Shown: positions 11,977-25,021 of the stretch, one piece after another
Layout of the letters: each line of letters begins with the position of its first letter
How positions within the stretch are numbered: position 1 is the first letter of the stretch
DNA from: Galerina marginata
Taxonomy: Eukaryota; Basidiomycota; Agaricomycetes; Agaricales; Galerinaceae
DNA: 64,000 nucleotides
NCBI GenBank assembly: GCA_023014335.1
Contig: JAECYW010000007.1
Location: 248,001-312,000 of the forward strand
Direction: 5' to 3'
Program-made: the position numbers and the translations under genes
The notes under the pieces: generated by a model
Database searches by the model: none
Seen by the model: only the letters and a program-made list of their open reading frames with translations
Told to the model about the DNA's origin: nothing

Positions 11977-13105
11977 ATGCTGCGCTCGACGGTCTTGCGC
12001 ATTACTCTCAGTCGGCTGCTGCAACTCAGGATGGTTCACAACACACCAAAAATAACTTCTACAACCGATATGTCCATCTCAGAGGCAAAGCGAGTTCGAT
12101 CCATGCTCCTCCTGATTGCACCACTGACCACAAGACCCGTGTGGACAGATGGATCACCCTCAAGAAGATAACATATACTGATCAAGAGGGCACAGAGGTT
12201 CAGTTGAACCAACTTCGATCATTCTTTCGCTCAACTATTATTTAAGCGAGTATGGGAGTCAGCAGAGCGCAAGACGCGGAAGTCAACTGGTGTCGATGGT
12301 CTGTCTCCCCCATCCATATCCTTGAACCTCATGACACTCACTTACGGTCACTTTGCTATAGCCGTGGCTGTTTTTGCCACCCTTCGATCAAAGACCAATG
12401 CATTCCCTGTTTCTACTGTCGTTATTGAGCAATACAGACCTCCGATCGGAAAATATATCATCGGTATGATGCTGGACCATTAATTTCTCGCCTCGCCAAT
12501 CCTGATACGAATGTGGATCGCAGAACTACCAGCAGGTCAATGGGCCGACCTATGGTCTTGATTATTGACTAAAAACATTCCTTAGGCCTAATCGACGAAG
12601 GGGAAACAGCAGAACAAGCCGCAAAGCGAGAGCTATTTGAAGAGACAGGATATAATGCAACAGAAGTTGTCGAGGTTTCTCCCGTCGTTGTGTGCGATCC
12701 AGGTATGACTTCGATTCAAACGAAACTAATTTTATGGTCCCAACGTCTACTAACAGGCATGACAAATGCCAACATGCAGCTCGTCATCCTCGATGTGGTG
12801 TTGGAAAATGAACTGACCAAGCCGGAACCGAAACTGGACCCTGGTGAATATATTGTCACCAGAGTTGTAGAAGTGGCAAAATTGCATGCCGCATTGCAGG
12901 GTAATCACACGTCCAACTCGTATCAGTGTATCCGTAACTCATGACCCATGTATTATAGATTATAGCAAAAAGGTGGCCTATCTATGCTTTTGGGCTTCAT
13001 TTCACATTGATAACACTTCGACACTATCAGGGCTTTGTCGTAGATGCTCGCCTTTCTCATCTTGCAGCTGGGCTGGAGCTCGCGCAAAAGATAGGAATTG
13101 TATAG
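11977..13105 (+). CDS. YSA1: Nudix hydrolase, ADP-ribose pyrophosphatase type (YSA1/NUDT5)
   Basis: Hydrolyses ADP-ribose and related nucleotide sugars (family knowledge). Blocks in order: ITLKKITYTDQEGTE; VWESAERKTRKSTGVDA; VAVFATLRSK and VVIEQYRPPIGKYI near 12370-12460; ELPA; then the Nudix box near 12587-12655, which satisfies GX5EX7REUXEEXGU exactly, with RELFEETGY at its end. The C-terminus is joined by a short exon DYSKK to GFVVDARLSHLAAGLELAQ, typical of this subfamily, and stops at TAG 13103-13105. At least seven short introns. The most 5' ATG (11977) gives an Arg-rich, acidic-free N-terminus MLRSTVLRITLSRLLQLR that looks like a mitochondrial presequence; ATGs at 12031 and 12070 in the same frame would give a cytosolic form. 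Confidence 0.85.
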
Positions 13106-13219
13106 ATCAAGGGCAAATATAACATTACTGAGCAGACAAAGATGCAAATGGAAAGGTATATAATATATACATACAAGTCAGCGACTTCGAGAAAAAGAAA
13201 TGCCATACTCGGCCAACGC

Positions 13220-16200
13220 TTAGCGGCTAGACTTCACTTTTCCGCCCTTCCCATTAGCACCCTTCCCGTTCGTCTTGCCAGATTTTTTTTTGGGTCGCTC
13301 ATCCTCTGATTCATCATCAGATCCATTGACCGTCTTCCCTTCAGCTCGTTTTTGGTCCGCTAAATAATAGCTCAGTTTTAGAACGAAAATACAGGACTTC
13401 AACCTTACATTTTGCTGCCTTCCTCTCGAGCTCATCCCAATCATCGCCTGAGCGGGTACGGTAAGAATTCTATACATAGAACCATGTGATTGAACAAACC
13501 TTCGTCGCTCTCGTCACCTCCACCAAAGTCAGAACCGCTTTCGTCACTGCCGCTGGCGTCAGAGGCATCGTAGTTGCTCTCTTCGTCGCTGCTCAAGCTT
13601 AATGCCTGTTCTTCATGGTCAGCCTCGAATTCTGATTCTGATCCTGATTCGTCAGAGTGCTCGCTCTAGATAAACAATAGTATCAATACTCGTGCATAAT
13701 GTGGTGGGTATGTGACATACTTCTACACCACCAGCTCCACCAAGGAATTTCCAGCCATCCTGTTGGAAAAATTCGAAGGGGTTTTCATTGATGTGCTTCA
13801 TAATCGGACCCCAGTTCAGATTGACGGGTCCTTCACTCATGGGAATGTCCACAGAACTGAACAGTTGTTAGAATCAGTATCAAGATTTAAAATGTACAAC
13901 TTACTCCAACCAATTTTTGACATCGTCCATTTGAGAGCTCTGTATCGAGTTGATGTGAAGTGGGGGTTTTGTGAAATCTTTGAAAATGAAGACCAAGTCG
14001 AACTGCTTCAGCCCATATTGGACGCGCTCCAGGGAGGCAATCTCAATTTCGGACAAGGTGACCACAAGGAATGGAGGGTCCGTAAGATGGACCAAACATT
14101 CCGTTGTTGGTTGTAGTCGGGCACTTGTACGGAATGGCACGCCTTCAAAAGAGAGTTCTCTGAATGGAATGTCGAGTTCCAAAGTTTCACCGTTCTGCAA
14201 AAACGTTGGATTAAAATTTTCAATTGTGTAAATCAAGAACATACCGAAGTTGAAGCGGCTTCTGCTATCTTGTCTGCAAATGCTTTGATCTCTTTATTAA
14301 GCATAGCCCTGCGTTTTCGTTCCTGCTGTTCCATCTCAATTTCATCTTCATCTCCATAACGATGTTTACGTTTGCGATTCCCTGTTTCGTCAAACTGCAC
14401 ATCGGTTGCTTCGCGGAAGAATTGCACATCCTGGTTATGCTCGTAAGTACCGACGAAAAAACTAGTGTTATGCCACGTACAGATGCTTTTTTCTTGCCAA
14501 TCATGATAGGCGCTTTGAGATGGAGATGGACGATAACTAAGAGCTCGTGATCGCAAGGTTGGAAAAACAGGTGCTTTATGTTGCTAAATAAGACGTCTAG
14601 AAAGCATGAGTCAAGATCGCCCGCTTATTCAAAGTTGGATATTACTTACCAACTTTCTGCGAACCCATAGATTGATAACGAATGCCGTTTTGGTGTATCT
14701 CCACTTCTCCCGGTAGTCGCTTGCCGTCAAGGGCTGGCCGTATGAATGCCTCAGGCATTTTGATAGGGCGTCGACCCTTTATTTCGATTAGATTGCCTTG
14801 TTCAATCACATCGGCCATCTCCTTCTTTTGTTGCTCTCGTTTGTTCGCTTCTTTTTTGAGATCATTAATCTGTTTGACGACGTTATCCAAACGATGTCCG
14901 TCTGGAGAGCGGTAAGAAACAGAGCGTATAAATGTCGCATCCGGATCCTCAAACGGCTGACGAAATGATGAGAGTTAATTTTATTTTGTTAAAAAATCGC
15001 TTCACTTACGGTATCTTCCTTCTTCCCGGCTAATTGACCAGGTGTCTGAAAATTGATCCTCAGATATGTGAAGTCCCCTTCATCGCTTTTGCTAGCATTC
15101 TTAATCGTATTGATGTGGAAGGGAACTGCAAAACCATGGATTGGCAATACAACTGTCTGGGCTTTACGGTCGACAACAATCTAGAAATGGGGTCAGCAGG
15201 AAGTACAGCGATCACAAAAAATTAAATGCCCTTACCCTTAGCCTGTCGATATCATTCGGTAGAGCCCCTTCTCCCTTGTAGCTTTGAAATTTTTTCCAAC
15301 CCTTGCCCTCCTTCCCGCCCGAACCTCCACCCTCTTCTGAAAATCTGGCCAAGCCTTGGGTCTGAAGATTCTCGTGCAGTTCTCGCTGGTGCTCAATGAG
15401 TTTTGCCATTGCTGTTTGATGTACTTCGTCCTGAGCAGCCCGGCGTGTCTGATTCCGTAGGACCTTTCCGCCAACTGTCTTTGTTTTGATTGGAGAACCA
15501 TTCTTCAGAGGAATAGTAGGGGGCCTTTTGCTGGTGGGTTTCTTTTTGTCTTCTTCACTATCAGGGGTCAAGAAGAACAATGTATCTTTAGATGATTTTA
15601 TTCCATCAGTCAGGAGTGACGTCTTCCCATCTTCAACTTTGACGGTATCGACAAGATGCAGTGCGTATCTAGGACAGTTAAATGGTAACTTCCAAACAGC
15701 AGAAGAGGACTTTACTTTTGATCCGAGTTGTCAGTGAGCCCCGCAAATCCGAGACTCAGGTTGAAGACCATATTTTTCCTCAATAAACGAGTGTTTTTGG
15801 GAGAGAGAATATATCCGGCATCACGAAATTCTATACCTGTCTAAAGCAACTTCAGCAACATGACCATTTGGACATAGAATAACTATTCACAGCAAAGCCA
15901 ATGTTTTTCACGAATGATTTCTCAAGATCAGGCTTGTTATCCTTGACGTATGCCAGTGCATGTTGGTAAACGTCACGTGCTGGGACTCCATCCTTCATGA
16001 AAGATAGCAATTCAGCCTGCAGCGCTAACAGCAGGTTGTATTGCAATTCTTGTTCCTAGAGATTTCATTGACATCGTCAATGTGTAGTCCATGTAAGAAG
16101 AACCAAGACATACAGGATTCGGGTCAACGATGAAAGTACGTCCAACGTTTGTACTGTATGACTTGTAACGCATTCCGAAGGAAACCAAGAATACCCCTTT

Positions 16201-17328
16201 GTGAGCGATGTTGTCATCTGAAGATTCCACGGTATATCTTAGGTCATAGCCAGACTTCGAGGATTTCGAAATGATAATTGGGGGGTAACAGAACTCAACA
16301 GATGGCCAATCAATCTGTCGAACTTTAAGGAAATAATTTATGGAGGGAAGAAAAGTTTCAGAAACTCACGTTTTCGAGGCCCTTCCCCTTGTTCCAAACT
16401 TTCATATCAGGTCCTTTTGCTGAGTTACCTTCACCGGACCCCAATCGAGTTTCTATCTGGGCAGCAAGCATGTCATGTGTAATCTTCGATTCCTTATCAA
16501 GGATTGCTTCCAGTTTGGGAGCTACGTGGTGCTTTAGAAGGGTAGAGGTTAAAGCTGCTGCAAGCTGAGTAGATTTCTAGGAATCTGTTCAGGCGAATCT
16601 TGAAACAAGGCAATGAAAACGCTTACAAGTTCATCTTCATCCTTGGCGGCCATGAGCGCCGAGATGGCTGGTGCCATGTCAACTAGCTCTGGTTTCGATG
16701 GCGCCTCATTAACCAGTCCTTGCCATTCCGAGACAAGTTTGCCAGAGGGAACCTCCTTGATTAGGGACCCAACTCGTTTAGCCGACGTATATTGCGCAAG
16801 GAACTTTGGAAGGGCATCACTGGCCACGTCTTTCCCTTTCGGCCTTGCAAGAATCTCGATACTGATCGTATTGACGGAGTTTTCGATTTGAGAAAGAATC
16901 TTCGCTGTAAAGGGTGTATTGGCCGGCGTCTATTTAGAGATGTATCAATGTCATACCCTTGGAAGCCGAACAGAGGATCGAAATTTTGTTCTCTTGGAAG
17001 AGAAAAAGGGTGGAAGGAAATTCATACCCTAGAAGCCATTGCTAGTTGTCCTTTTCAGTAACGGATCAGTCACGAACAACCCGACCGACCTGAAAGCAAG
17101 ACCCTTTACGCATTGGCTCGTCGTCTGAGGTGGGGTCTCCTGCTATCAGCAACAGGGCATCTACACTCAATATCGATTCATAATCTTCATTTTCTTTGGC
17201 ATTCTATTCATAACGAAAAAGTTAAAGCTCGAGACAGTGAAGGGGGTATCTCTACGTACTGCCCAAGACTCATAGATTCGCTTGACCCGAGACGCAAATA
17301 ATGCTTTGTTCAGTTGTGTGTCTGCCAT
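13220..17328 (-). CDS. SPT16: FACT histone chaperone subunit SPT16
   Basis: FACT loosens and rebuilds nucleosomes during transcription and replication. Start ATG 17328 gives [20 protein letters not shown], the usual Spt16 N-terminus; exons then read [40 protein letters not shown] and SASKAKILSQ by splicing at 17 kb. Further down come [20 protein letters not shown] (aminopeptidase-like domain, about 16750), the [15 protein letters not shown] block near 16160, the middle domain with [18 protein letters not shown] near 15240, and MGSQKVG. The C-terminus is strongly acidic (about 13500-13670) and then Lys/Gly-rich, ending [10 protein letters not shown]. The acidic tail binds H2A-H2B in this family. 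About ten introns. It is the longest recognisable protein of the left half, and length and domain order look complete. Confidence 0.93.
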
Positions 17329-17602
17329 TGACCAACAGCGAGGAGGGAGGAAAAAACGCGTCGAAAATGCAAGACTTGAGTCACGTCGGAACTTTGTGCA
17401 GACGCGTCGGATACCTTGTAGCGGAGTTTTAAGTTGCATCACGTGGACGGGTGCTATAGGTATTCATTGACAGTTTATTGTGGTGGACCATAGCTACTAA
17501 ATACTTGGGTCCATAAGTACTCCAATACCCACTGATATGAGTAATAATGCATTAATAATGGCTGAAGTATGGTATTATTTAGGCTATATATATGAGATAG
17601 AA

Positions 17603-19764
17603 TTATTCGCCACTTTCATATGAAGCATCAAGGTCTTTCAGTAGAAAAACAATCTCTTCGACACGCATCTCTAACACTGCCAGCTTTCCCTGCTTCACTT
17701 CCCAAGCCGTCAACACTTCCCGTTCTAGTCTTGTCAACAAATTCTCGTCTTGGCTCACGTCAGTCCTTCCGCGTTTCTCTAAAACAGCTGCGACTTCGCC
17801 ATTTTCCTGTTCCGTACGACGTCGGGCCATGATGTTATACAAAGTTTTGTAAACGCTGCCTAATATCACTTGAAATGCCTTCTGAAGGTCCACATACCTA
17901 GGAATATCTTAGTTAGGGGTGGAATTCGGGTTTCGGAAAAAAAAACATGCCATAGATAAAAGGTCCTTGTTGGATTGCGATCAGCACTTTTAGGGACTTC
18001 TTGAGTGCTAATCAAGGCATCCGCGGACAAGGAAACAAGGAGGGGTCTAACATCCTTAGGAGCCAGCATAACAACCTTTGAGATCTATATGAAATATTAT
18101 TCGAGAGGAAGACCATGTCTGTGAGTGACAGACCTGTTTTTCGTCCATCTTCCCAGTTTTAGACAACAGTCGCAATATCCTGACACCGTTTTCGCCGTGT
18201 TTGTATCGTGCTACCGATTCGACAATGTTTTGTCGCAATCTTTGTCCTATTATTTCAAATTCAACCTGAACCTTTGAGGATGAGTACGAGACAAAGGCCG
18301 ATGCACGCCCCTCAGGCGTGGGATTATCAGCGGAAGCCAGCATGCCCAAATAATCCTTGATGCATGTCAGGTTCGAAACCCTTTTCGAGGAGTATACAAG
18401 ACCCGTAGAAAGGTCAATGTCTTCGGGGATATGCATTGAAACACTGCCGATGGAAGTGGCAGCTGATCTCCTGTTAGATTCAACTGCCATGTAATTAGAA
18501 GCATGGAACATACAAGATCGAGGTTCGCATAAGTTCATCTGAGAGCTTTCCGTGGCTTTCATGGCCGCCCGTACAACAAGGGCGGCACCGTCATTGAATC
18601 TCTCTTTAGCCGCTTTTTCAATGATCTTGTAAGGTCGTGAGATATTCCAAATACAGAAGAAAAAGGCTTAGAAGCATACTGAATTGCGGATATGCACGTT
18701 GAACTTCTCATAGTTGACTTTGAAATAGACGGCATCCTGTATCTCGATTGAGATTGTCACCGGAAGTCACTAAAATGGTGCTCACGTTGACTACATCCTC
18801 ATCGTCGGATAGTTTCCTCTGGAAATATATCCATGAAGGCATAGAGGCATCCAAAATAAAGGAGCTATATACCTTGTTCGTACGTGGGCCCAACTGGTGA
18901 TCTTTTGGCTTGCGCTTCTACATTCGAAAGGCTTATAAGAAACTAAGCTTGGCATTGTAACTCGAACGCGCACTAGTCCAACTTGTTCAGCCTCTTCTTC
19001 TTCCCTCTTGAGCCTGGCCCGAGCAATTTCTTTCGCCTCTCGCAATTCTTTGGCTGTCGGAAATCCACTGATCTTGCGATTTTCCTCGGCTTCGTATTGA
19101 ATCCACTTGTCTCGGGGAGATAGATGCGAAAGAATTGTCGAGGGCTTCAAATACGACCCTGAGACGAGCTTGTGCAAAGTTTGTTGATAGTGCTTCGCGT
19201 CTAGTGAAATTAGACGGGAGTTATAATGCAGTGGAGGCGTAATGTCGTACTTATATGGTCATACATCGCCAAAAAGGCAAGAATATCGGCGGAGCGCAGT
19301 TTCCCGTGGTCTAATATTACTTGGACTATTTCTGAAGCCTGGAGGCAGTCAGTCATTCTCTGGTCAGTTCATGGCAATTGACAATCAAACCAGCTTTCCA
19401 TATATCTGCTCCGCTATCCAAACGAACTTCCCGAACCGCAATCGCATGAGACACTCGTTGACGTTGACTTCGAACATTTCCCCTTCATCGTCGCCCTTTG
19501 TATGCCATAGGATGTTTTGCTGTACAAGAACCAGAACACAGGCCCTTGTAGTCCGAGGTTTGATTCCGGAGAAACGAGCCAACTGGAAAAGTGATAAGCG
19601 CCCTCGGGTAAGCAGCATTGATACCACCTTCTGAAGGTAAGTATGCGTGAGATATCATCTTTGGGGAAGATATTGGAATCAATAAGACAGCTTACTGCTG
19701 TCAATGGGCCAAACTGTGAGTGTATTATTTCGACGCATAGTCGCCTCGTCTGAGTATCGGCCAT
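17603..19764 (-). CDS. RPC82: DNA-directed RNA polymerase III subunit RPC82 (RPC3)
   Basis: Winged-helix subunit of the Pol III initiation subcomplex Rpc82/34/31 (family knowledge). ATG 19764 starts MADTQTRRLCVEIIHSQFGP; the next exon has LLTRGRLSLFQLARFSGIKP followed by TTRACVLVLVQQNILWH, the first winged helix of Rpc82. Middle exons contain KRVSNLTCIKDYLGMLAS (about 18340-18390) and VEFEIIGQRLRQNIVESVAR (about 18190-18260). The end has a coiled-coil-like stretch MARRRTEQENGEVAAVLEKR and LREVLTAWEV-like helices before the stop at 17603. It lies 274 bases upstream of SPT16 on the same strand and is divergent from the condensin gene. Confidence 0.88.
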
Positions 19765-20071
19765 TCGGGGTCGCGGTTTACAAATGTGTCAGGTCTGTTG
19801 CCAATATCGCAACGGGGGTTAGAATTTTGAGATGATACGGGTAAGGGAATGGTGCAGCATTTGCGGTTCACCTATATCAATGTCAACTCAAAGTTTCTCA
19901 AAACTTGACCATGTGCTAACTGGCTTATCTAATCATGATCAGCGAGCCTGCCCTGCAGTGAAACGCGCTCCACGTGATCGTGACCTTCAACGTTTTGGGA
20001 CTTTATTTCAATTGTATACTTACATCTTGTCGCCTTCATTATCCCATCACCCCTATCGACGTTCAAACACG
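19765..20071. promoter_or_regulatory. Bidirectional intergenic region between RPC82 and YCG1
   Basis: 307 bases separate the two start codons. It must carry both promoters. An open frame runs through the right half into YCG1 from 19832, but the conserved protein begins at ATG 20072, so I read this as 5' leader. No recognisable element such as TATA is clear to me. Confidence 0.4.
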
Positions 20072-23000
20072 ATGCCCGGTCGCACCAATGAAACCGTACC
20101 CAAGGAGCCCGACCGTGAAGACGCGTCGTTGGCCATTGCTCACATATTTGAACAGGCCCAAGTTTCGACGGCCAATCACCGAAAGAACTACGTTGCGCTT
20201 CATAAGCTTCACTGTGAATTCGCCGACTATAAAGAACTCTTAAACAAAGGGAGACTCCAAAAACTTACAGGAGAAAGACAGTTTCAAGCGCTGTACGAGC
20301 CACTGGTGATGCGGGTCTTGCCCGTCAAAAAGGGTGTGCCTTCAGCGGATCGTGTTGTGAAATTTGTTGCTGGGTACATAAAATTCATTAACGAGAAAGG
20401 TGAAGAATTTCATCTCTTATCATTTTTATATCGTCCTAAAGTTCAATTATCCGAAAGCCGCTGAAGATACAAAAGAAGACAGTGGCAGCGACGATGATAA
20501 TGACGACGACGACACAACAGCCTCCCGTTTCACTGCACATTTGTTAAAATTGTTATTGAAAGGATTCATTGCTAAGGATAAGAACGTCCGTTATCGAGTT
20601 CTACAGAGTGTTGCAGAAATGATTTCGCACCTTGGGCAAATCGAGTCAGTACCTTGTTATTGATCACTACCCTTATTTATTTATTTTTCAGCGAAGACAT
20701 CTATACGAGTCTCCGTGCCGCACTCATTGACCGGATACACGACAAAGAAAGCAGTATTAGAAGCCAGGCTGTTATATCTCTTGCAAAACTGTGCGTTTCA
20801 GAAGATCCTGCGGATTTAAATGGAGAGTCTTCAATACTTGACACGCTCCTTGATTCGTTGGCTCATGATCCTTCATCGTAGGTCTATCGATATATATCGC
20901 AACTCTTTTCTGTGTTAAACCTACGTCCAGCGATGTCCGCCGTACTGTGCTTCTCACCATTCCCATAAATGGCCAAACTCTTGATGCTGTTTTGGATCGA
21001 ACACGCGATACGGATGCCACAATTCGAAAGATTGTTTACAGCGGGATTCTGGCGACAAAAACACGGGGAGAAAACGAAGAAGACAAGAACATGATTGGGC
21101 CAACACACCCGCGCACTTTAACTATTGCACAGAGGGAACTCATAGTCCAAAATGGTTTAGGGGATCGAGATCCATCTGTCAGAACTGCTGCTGGCACTCT
21201 AATTGCGACTTGGGTGGATGTTCTTGAGGAGGCGAAGGATGAAGATCTTGATATCAAGGTTAAAGACCACGCAAAGAAGTCAACAATCAAGTTCGAAGAC
21301 GGAATACTCTCACTCTTGACGCTCTTTGATTTTGGAGAGGGCACCATCACCGAAGACGCCCTTTTGAGCGTCTTCAGAACAAGGGTTGACATCTTTAACA
21401 ACATCGAATTCAATGGTAGAACAAGTTTCTCTCATACGAATCCTTTTTAAACTTATATAATGACAGGTCCCTATTGGGCCAACTTGACACCTGAAAAAGC
21501 ATTCCTTGCAAGGGTCTTCGTCGAGCACTGCAAAAACAACAAAGATGAGGCAAGGTTGGAGGCCACCCTACCCGTCGTGACTGTGATCGCTTTCCGTATC
21601 CAGGAGGCGTATAACAGTTTAGATGATTTGTCTATCCTGCCAGGAAGTGATAATGACGATGAGCGTAACCAGAGAGAAGACGCAAGGATAGCCAAAGAAC
21701 TTGTGATTTCCGAGCTTCTCAAGCTTGCTATCCATCTTGACTATTCAGACGAGATTGGTAGGCGGAAGACATCGCAACTTGTTCGTAAGTGAGCAACCTT
21801 TTGCATCCTGTATTGTCATCTTATCTGTTTATTAGGTGACATGCTGAGAACCGAAGCACTTCCGGAGAACCTGATGGCACCTTGCCTTGATGTTTTGAGA
21901 ACATTGGCCCCGAATGAACGTGAACTTATAAGGCTCGTCGTTGAAACTATCCAAGAACTCCGCGATACTGCCTCTGGTGAAGCAGAGGAAACTGAAGAAC
22001 TTGTTAGTCCCCCTTTGTATCTTTCTGAATAGCCAACCGCTAGAACTCAGGAGCCTCTTTTTATAGAAGGAATGTGAGGCTGAAACAAGCTTTGAAGAAC
22101 CTGCAGGAATACCCATTCCATCTAAATCCGTTGATGATATGTCGCCAGAGCAGAAAGCACGGATTGACCGGATTGATCTAAGGTGCCTCTCTTTGTGCAT
22201 TGGCATGCTTGAACGCATCAACAGTGTGATTCCGTTTTATTCTGGGTCATTTTGTCTTGCTCAAGTTTTTGCTATCTTCAGACCTTCGAAGAGAATAGCA
22301 CCCTGGATGGTATGCTCAAAGAATTGATCCTTCCAGCTGTCCAGAGAAAGGAACCAATCTTTCGAGAGAGGGGGTTAAAATCCCTTGGCTTATGTTGTTT
22401 AATTGCGAGGGTGTGTCTTTCCCGCTTAAGTGTTCTTCTTCAATTGCTGAATATATGCTCTGAATAGCCGTTGGCTCTTCAATCTATCGGCTTTTTCATT
22501 AAGCATGTACCCGCTTCTTCATCAGTCATCAAAATCACGCTGCTGCAATCCCTATTTGATAGTTTCATGGTCCATGAAAATGCACTGTTTAAGAATCAGG
22601 AAAATAACGCAAGTGTTTCAGTATTCTTTGATTGCCTATTGCCTAAATTTTACTTAGCTCGAAGTGGTGACACAGTTCCTGTTAACACACATCCTGGAGG
22701 AAGAAGATCCCAAAGTCAAGGCGATCTTGTGTGAAGGGACATCAAAATTAATCCTTTCGGGCATGATTACAAGTATTGAGGTAAAACTTTGTAATCCATA
22801 CGACCTGACAATGTCTCATTCTTTGTGAAACAAGGCCGTTAAAACTCTCATTAAGACGTACTTGTCGCCTCTGACAACCGGCAACCAAGAGCTACGACAA
22901 TGCCTCTCATTCTTCTTTCAGATGTATAGCTATTCCTCATCTGACAACCAAAAACGGATGGCCAATGTGAGATCTTATGGCCCGTTTACAGCGATGTGAT

Positions 23001-24438
23001 TGGAAGCTGACCCTTGTTCTAAGATTTTTATTCATGTCTTTTTGGATATTAGCGAGGACAGAAAAGAAGCAAGGGAATCTGATGCAGAGCTCGAAATAAT
23101 AGGCTCCGCCCAGGTCACAGCGATGTTTGTGGATTGGACCGATCCACTTCGCTTGTCTGAAGTAATGTCAGTGTCTCGCCGTCTTCTCGGGTATTTAACC
23201 ATATTTATGTTGTGCTCTATTACAGTAATGTACGAGGTGCCCAGAACGGAAAAAGTGCCGATGAATGTGTCCAGCTCAGTATGGCGGAAGATATTCTCAA
23301 GCTTCTCTTTGAGAAAAACCTCAAGGTTGATATCGAAAGTAAGATCCCTACTTTTGGACCTCGTTCGCGATCTGACCAGGAACAAACAATAGAAGAGGAC
23401 AAGAAAATATTGTGTCAGCTCCTGAACAAATTACACATTCCAGATGTTGTAGACGATTATAGGATTCGCTCGCTAAAGCTCCTCATGGACACTTTACGGA
23501 TGGTGAGACCGTCTCAGCCAAACTCTTCTTGATATTCCCCCTCATGTCTTACGTGCAGCGCCGGCCTTTGAGGGATTCTGCATGCAATACTGCATTCACG
23601 AAATTCGAACTCACTATTACCAAGAAATTTGAGAAGCAACTTGAAGGATTCACTGAAGCAGATTATAGGAAACTCGAAGAACTCAACGAGTTGTTTGAAT
23701 TTTTAGACAGCATAATACCCCTTGATGATGATGAACTCATTGATATTCCAAGAAAGGGCAAAAAGAGGTACATCTCCACTGATCATAAACAAAGAGAATC
23801 AACCAATGACATTTTTAGACGTTCTGAAAGTATCACTAGCACCTCCACTACAAGTCGTTCAGTCTCACCTCTCCCGAGGAAGGAAAGGTCCAGACCCAAA
23901 TCAAAGTAAGTCAGTTGGTCGAACTATTTGGATCAATTCGGCCTAATTAACACTGAAGGCGAGCACGTTTGTCTGCATCCGACGGAGGCGACGACAACCC
24001 AACGGAAAGAGGGACACCGCCACCGACTGCTGCACCAACACGACGACTGCCGAAAAGAGCAGCGTATGTGGATATCATATTCAAACTAAAGGATGAACAC
24101 TCAGTCTGACATTGTATGAACAGGGCTGCCAAAAAACCTGTGCAGGTTGTGGTGATAAGTTCTGACAGTGAAGGAGAGGGTACACCATCAACGAGCAGAA
24201 CTACTGGGTGAGCGGTTTCTTCTGCCTCACAAGCCGAAATTTCTAGAACCCGGAACAAAACAGGGCGCGATCTAGATCGTCAATGAAAAAAGAAGAGGCT
24301 GTGCTTGACCAGCAAATTGACGATTTGCTGGCAAGTAATGCCACATCATCGGATCTGAGTGAAATTCCTTACGATTCGATAATGGACCCCGATTCTGAAG
24401 AGGAAGAGGAAGTCAATGACTTATTAGCAGAGGACTGA
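20072..24438 (+). CDS. YCG1: Condensin complex subunit 3 (CAP-G/YCG1/Cnd3)
   Basis: HEAT-repeat subunit of condensin, needed for mitotic chromosome compaction. Exon 1 starts MPGRTNETVPKEPDREDAS and continues IAHIFEQAQVSTANHRKNYV, typical of CAP-G. Near 20330 PSADRVVKFVAGYIKFINEK, then an acidic loop near 20480 and FTAHLLKLLLKGFIAKDKNV with RYRVLQSVAEMI, the signature of the first HEAT pairs. Further HEAT blocks: LRAALIDRIHDKESSIRSQA, DVRRTVLLTIPINGQTLDAV and ERTR-like DRTRDTDATIRKIVYSGI. The middle has LTPEKAFLARVFVEHCKNN. The C-terminal third (from about 23740) is low-complexity, Ser/Arg-rich and acidic, ending EEEEEVNDLLAED. Many introns, some in the window 22.0-23.2 kb resolved only approximately. 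Confidence 0.9.
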
Positions 24439-25021
24439 GCCTCAGTGTTCCGTTCATGTCCTTCCAATGTCCTTCACAACTTAACTGAACTTAACTGCTG
24501 ATGATTTACTACAGTGTTTGTACAGGACACATGTTATTAATACAATACAATTATTATTATGCAACTTGTTGTCGCGACAGTGTTGAAGGGCGGGGCTCGC
24601 CTCTGAAGTAAGGTTGAATTGCTAGCTCGGAATGGATATGCATAGTATGTATATTGTTGAAATGCAAAATTATGAAAAGTATCATACAACCCAGGAAACC
24701 TTGCAAAAGTCAACCGGTCCCCCTAAACTACTAAGCCATCCCATGTTTTGGAGAATATTTTGCTCTCAAGTGCATGTTTACCTAGAATAATCAGCAGGAA
24801 CTCATCATGACAACAAAAAAAACACAGAAAAAATCACATAAAATATAAATTACTTAACCTTTTTAACTTGACCTGGCGTGCTTGCAAAGTACCTCATTTG
24901 CTGACTATAATTTGCGATGCGAATGCTGCAAGTAGTTCAATGGAGTGTTGCTCGCTTGCAGGATGCGAACACAGTTATTGAGTGCGAGAACGCTTGGGGT
25001 CTAAGGAGTTATGTTAATTTA
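24439..25021. other. Intergenic region, AT-rich, between YCG1 and the acidic-protein gene
   Basis: 583 bases between two convergent stop codons. It is A/T-rich with several AATACAATT-like and TATATT stretches near 24535-24560 and 24835-24860, as expected of 3' ends. I see no gene, tRNA or repeat. Confidence 0.45.

Noticed and set aside
18360..18400. tRNA-like box B (GGTTCGAAACCC)
   Set aside because: It lies inside a conserved RPC82 exon and has no matching A box or cloverleaf arms.
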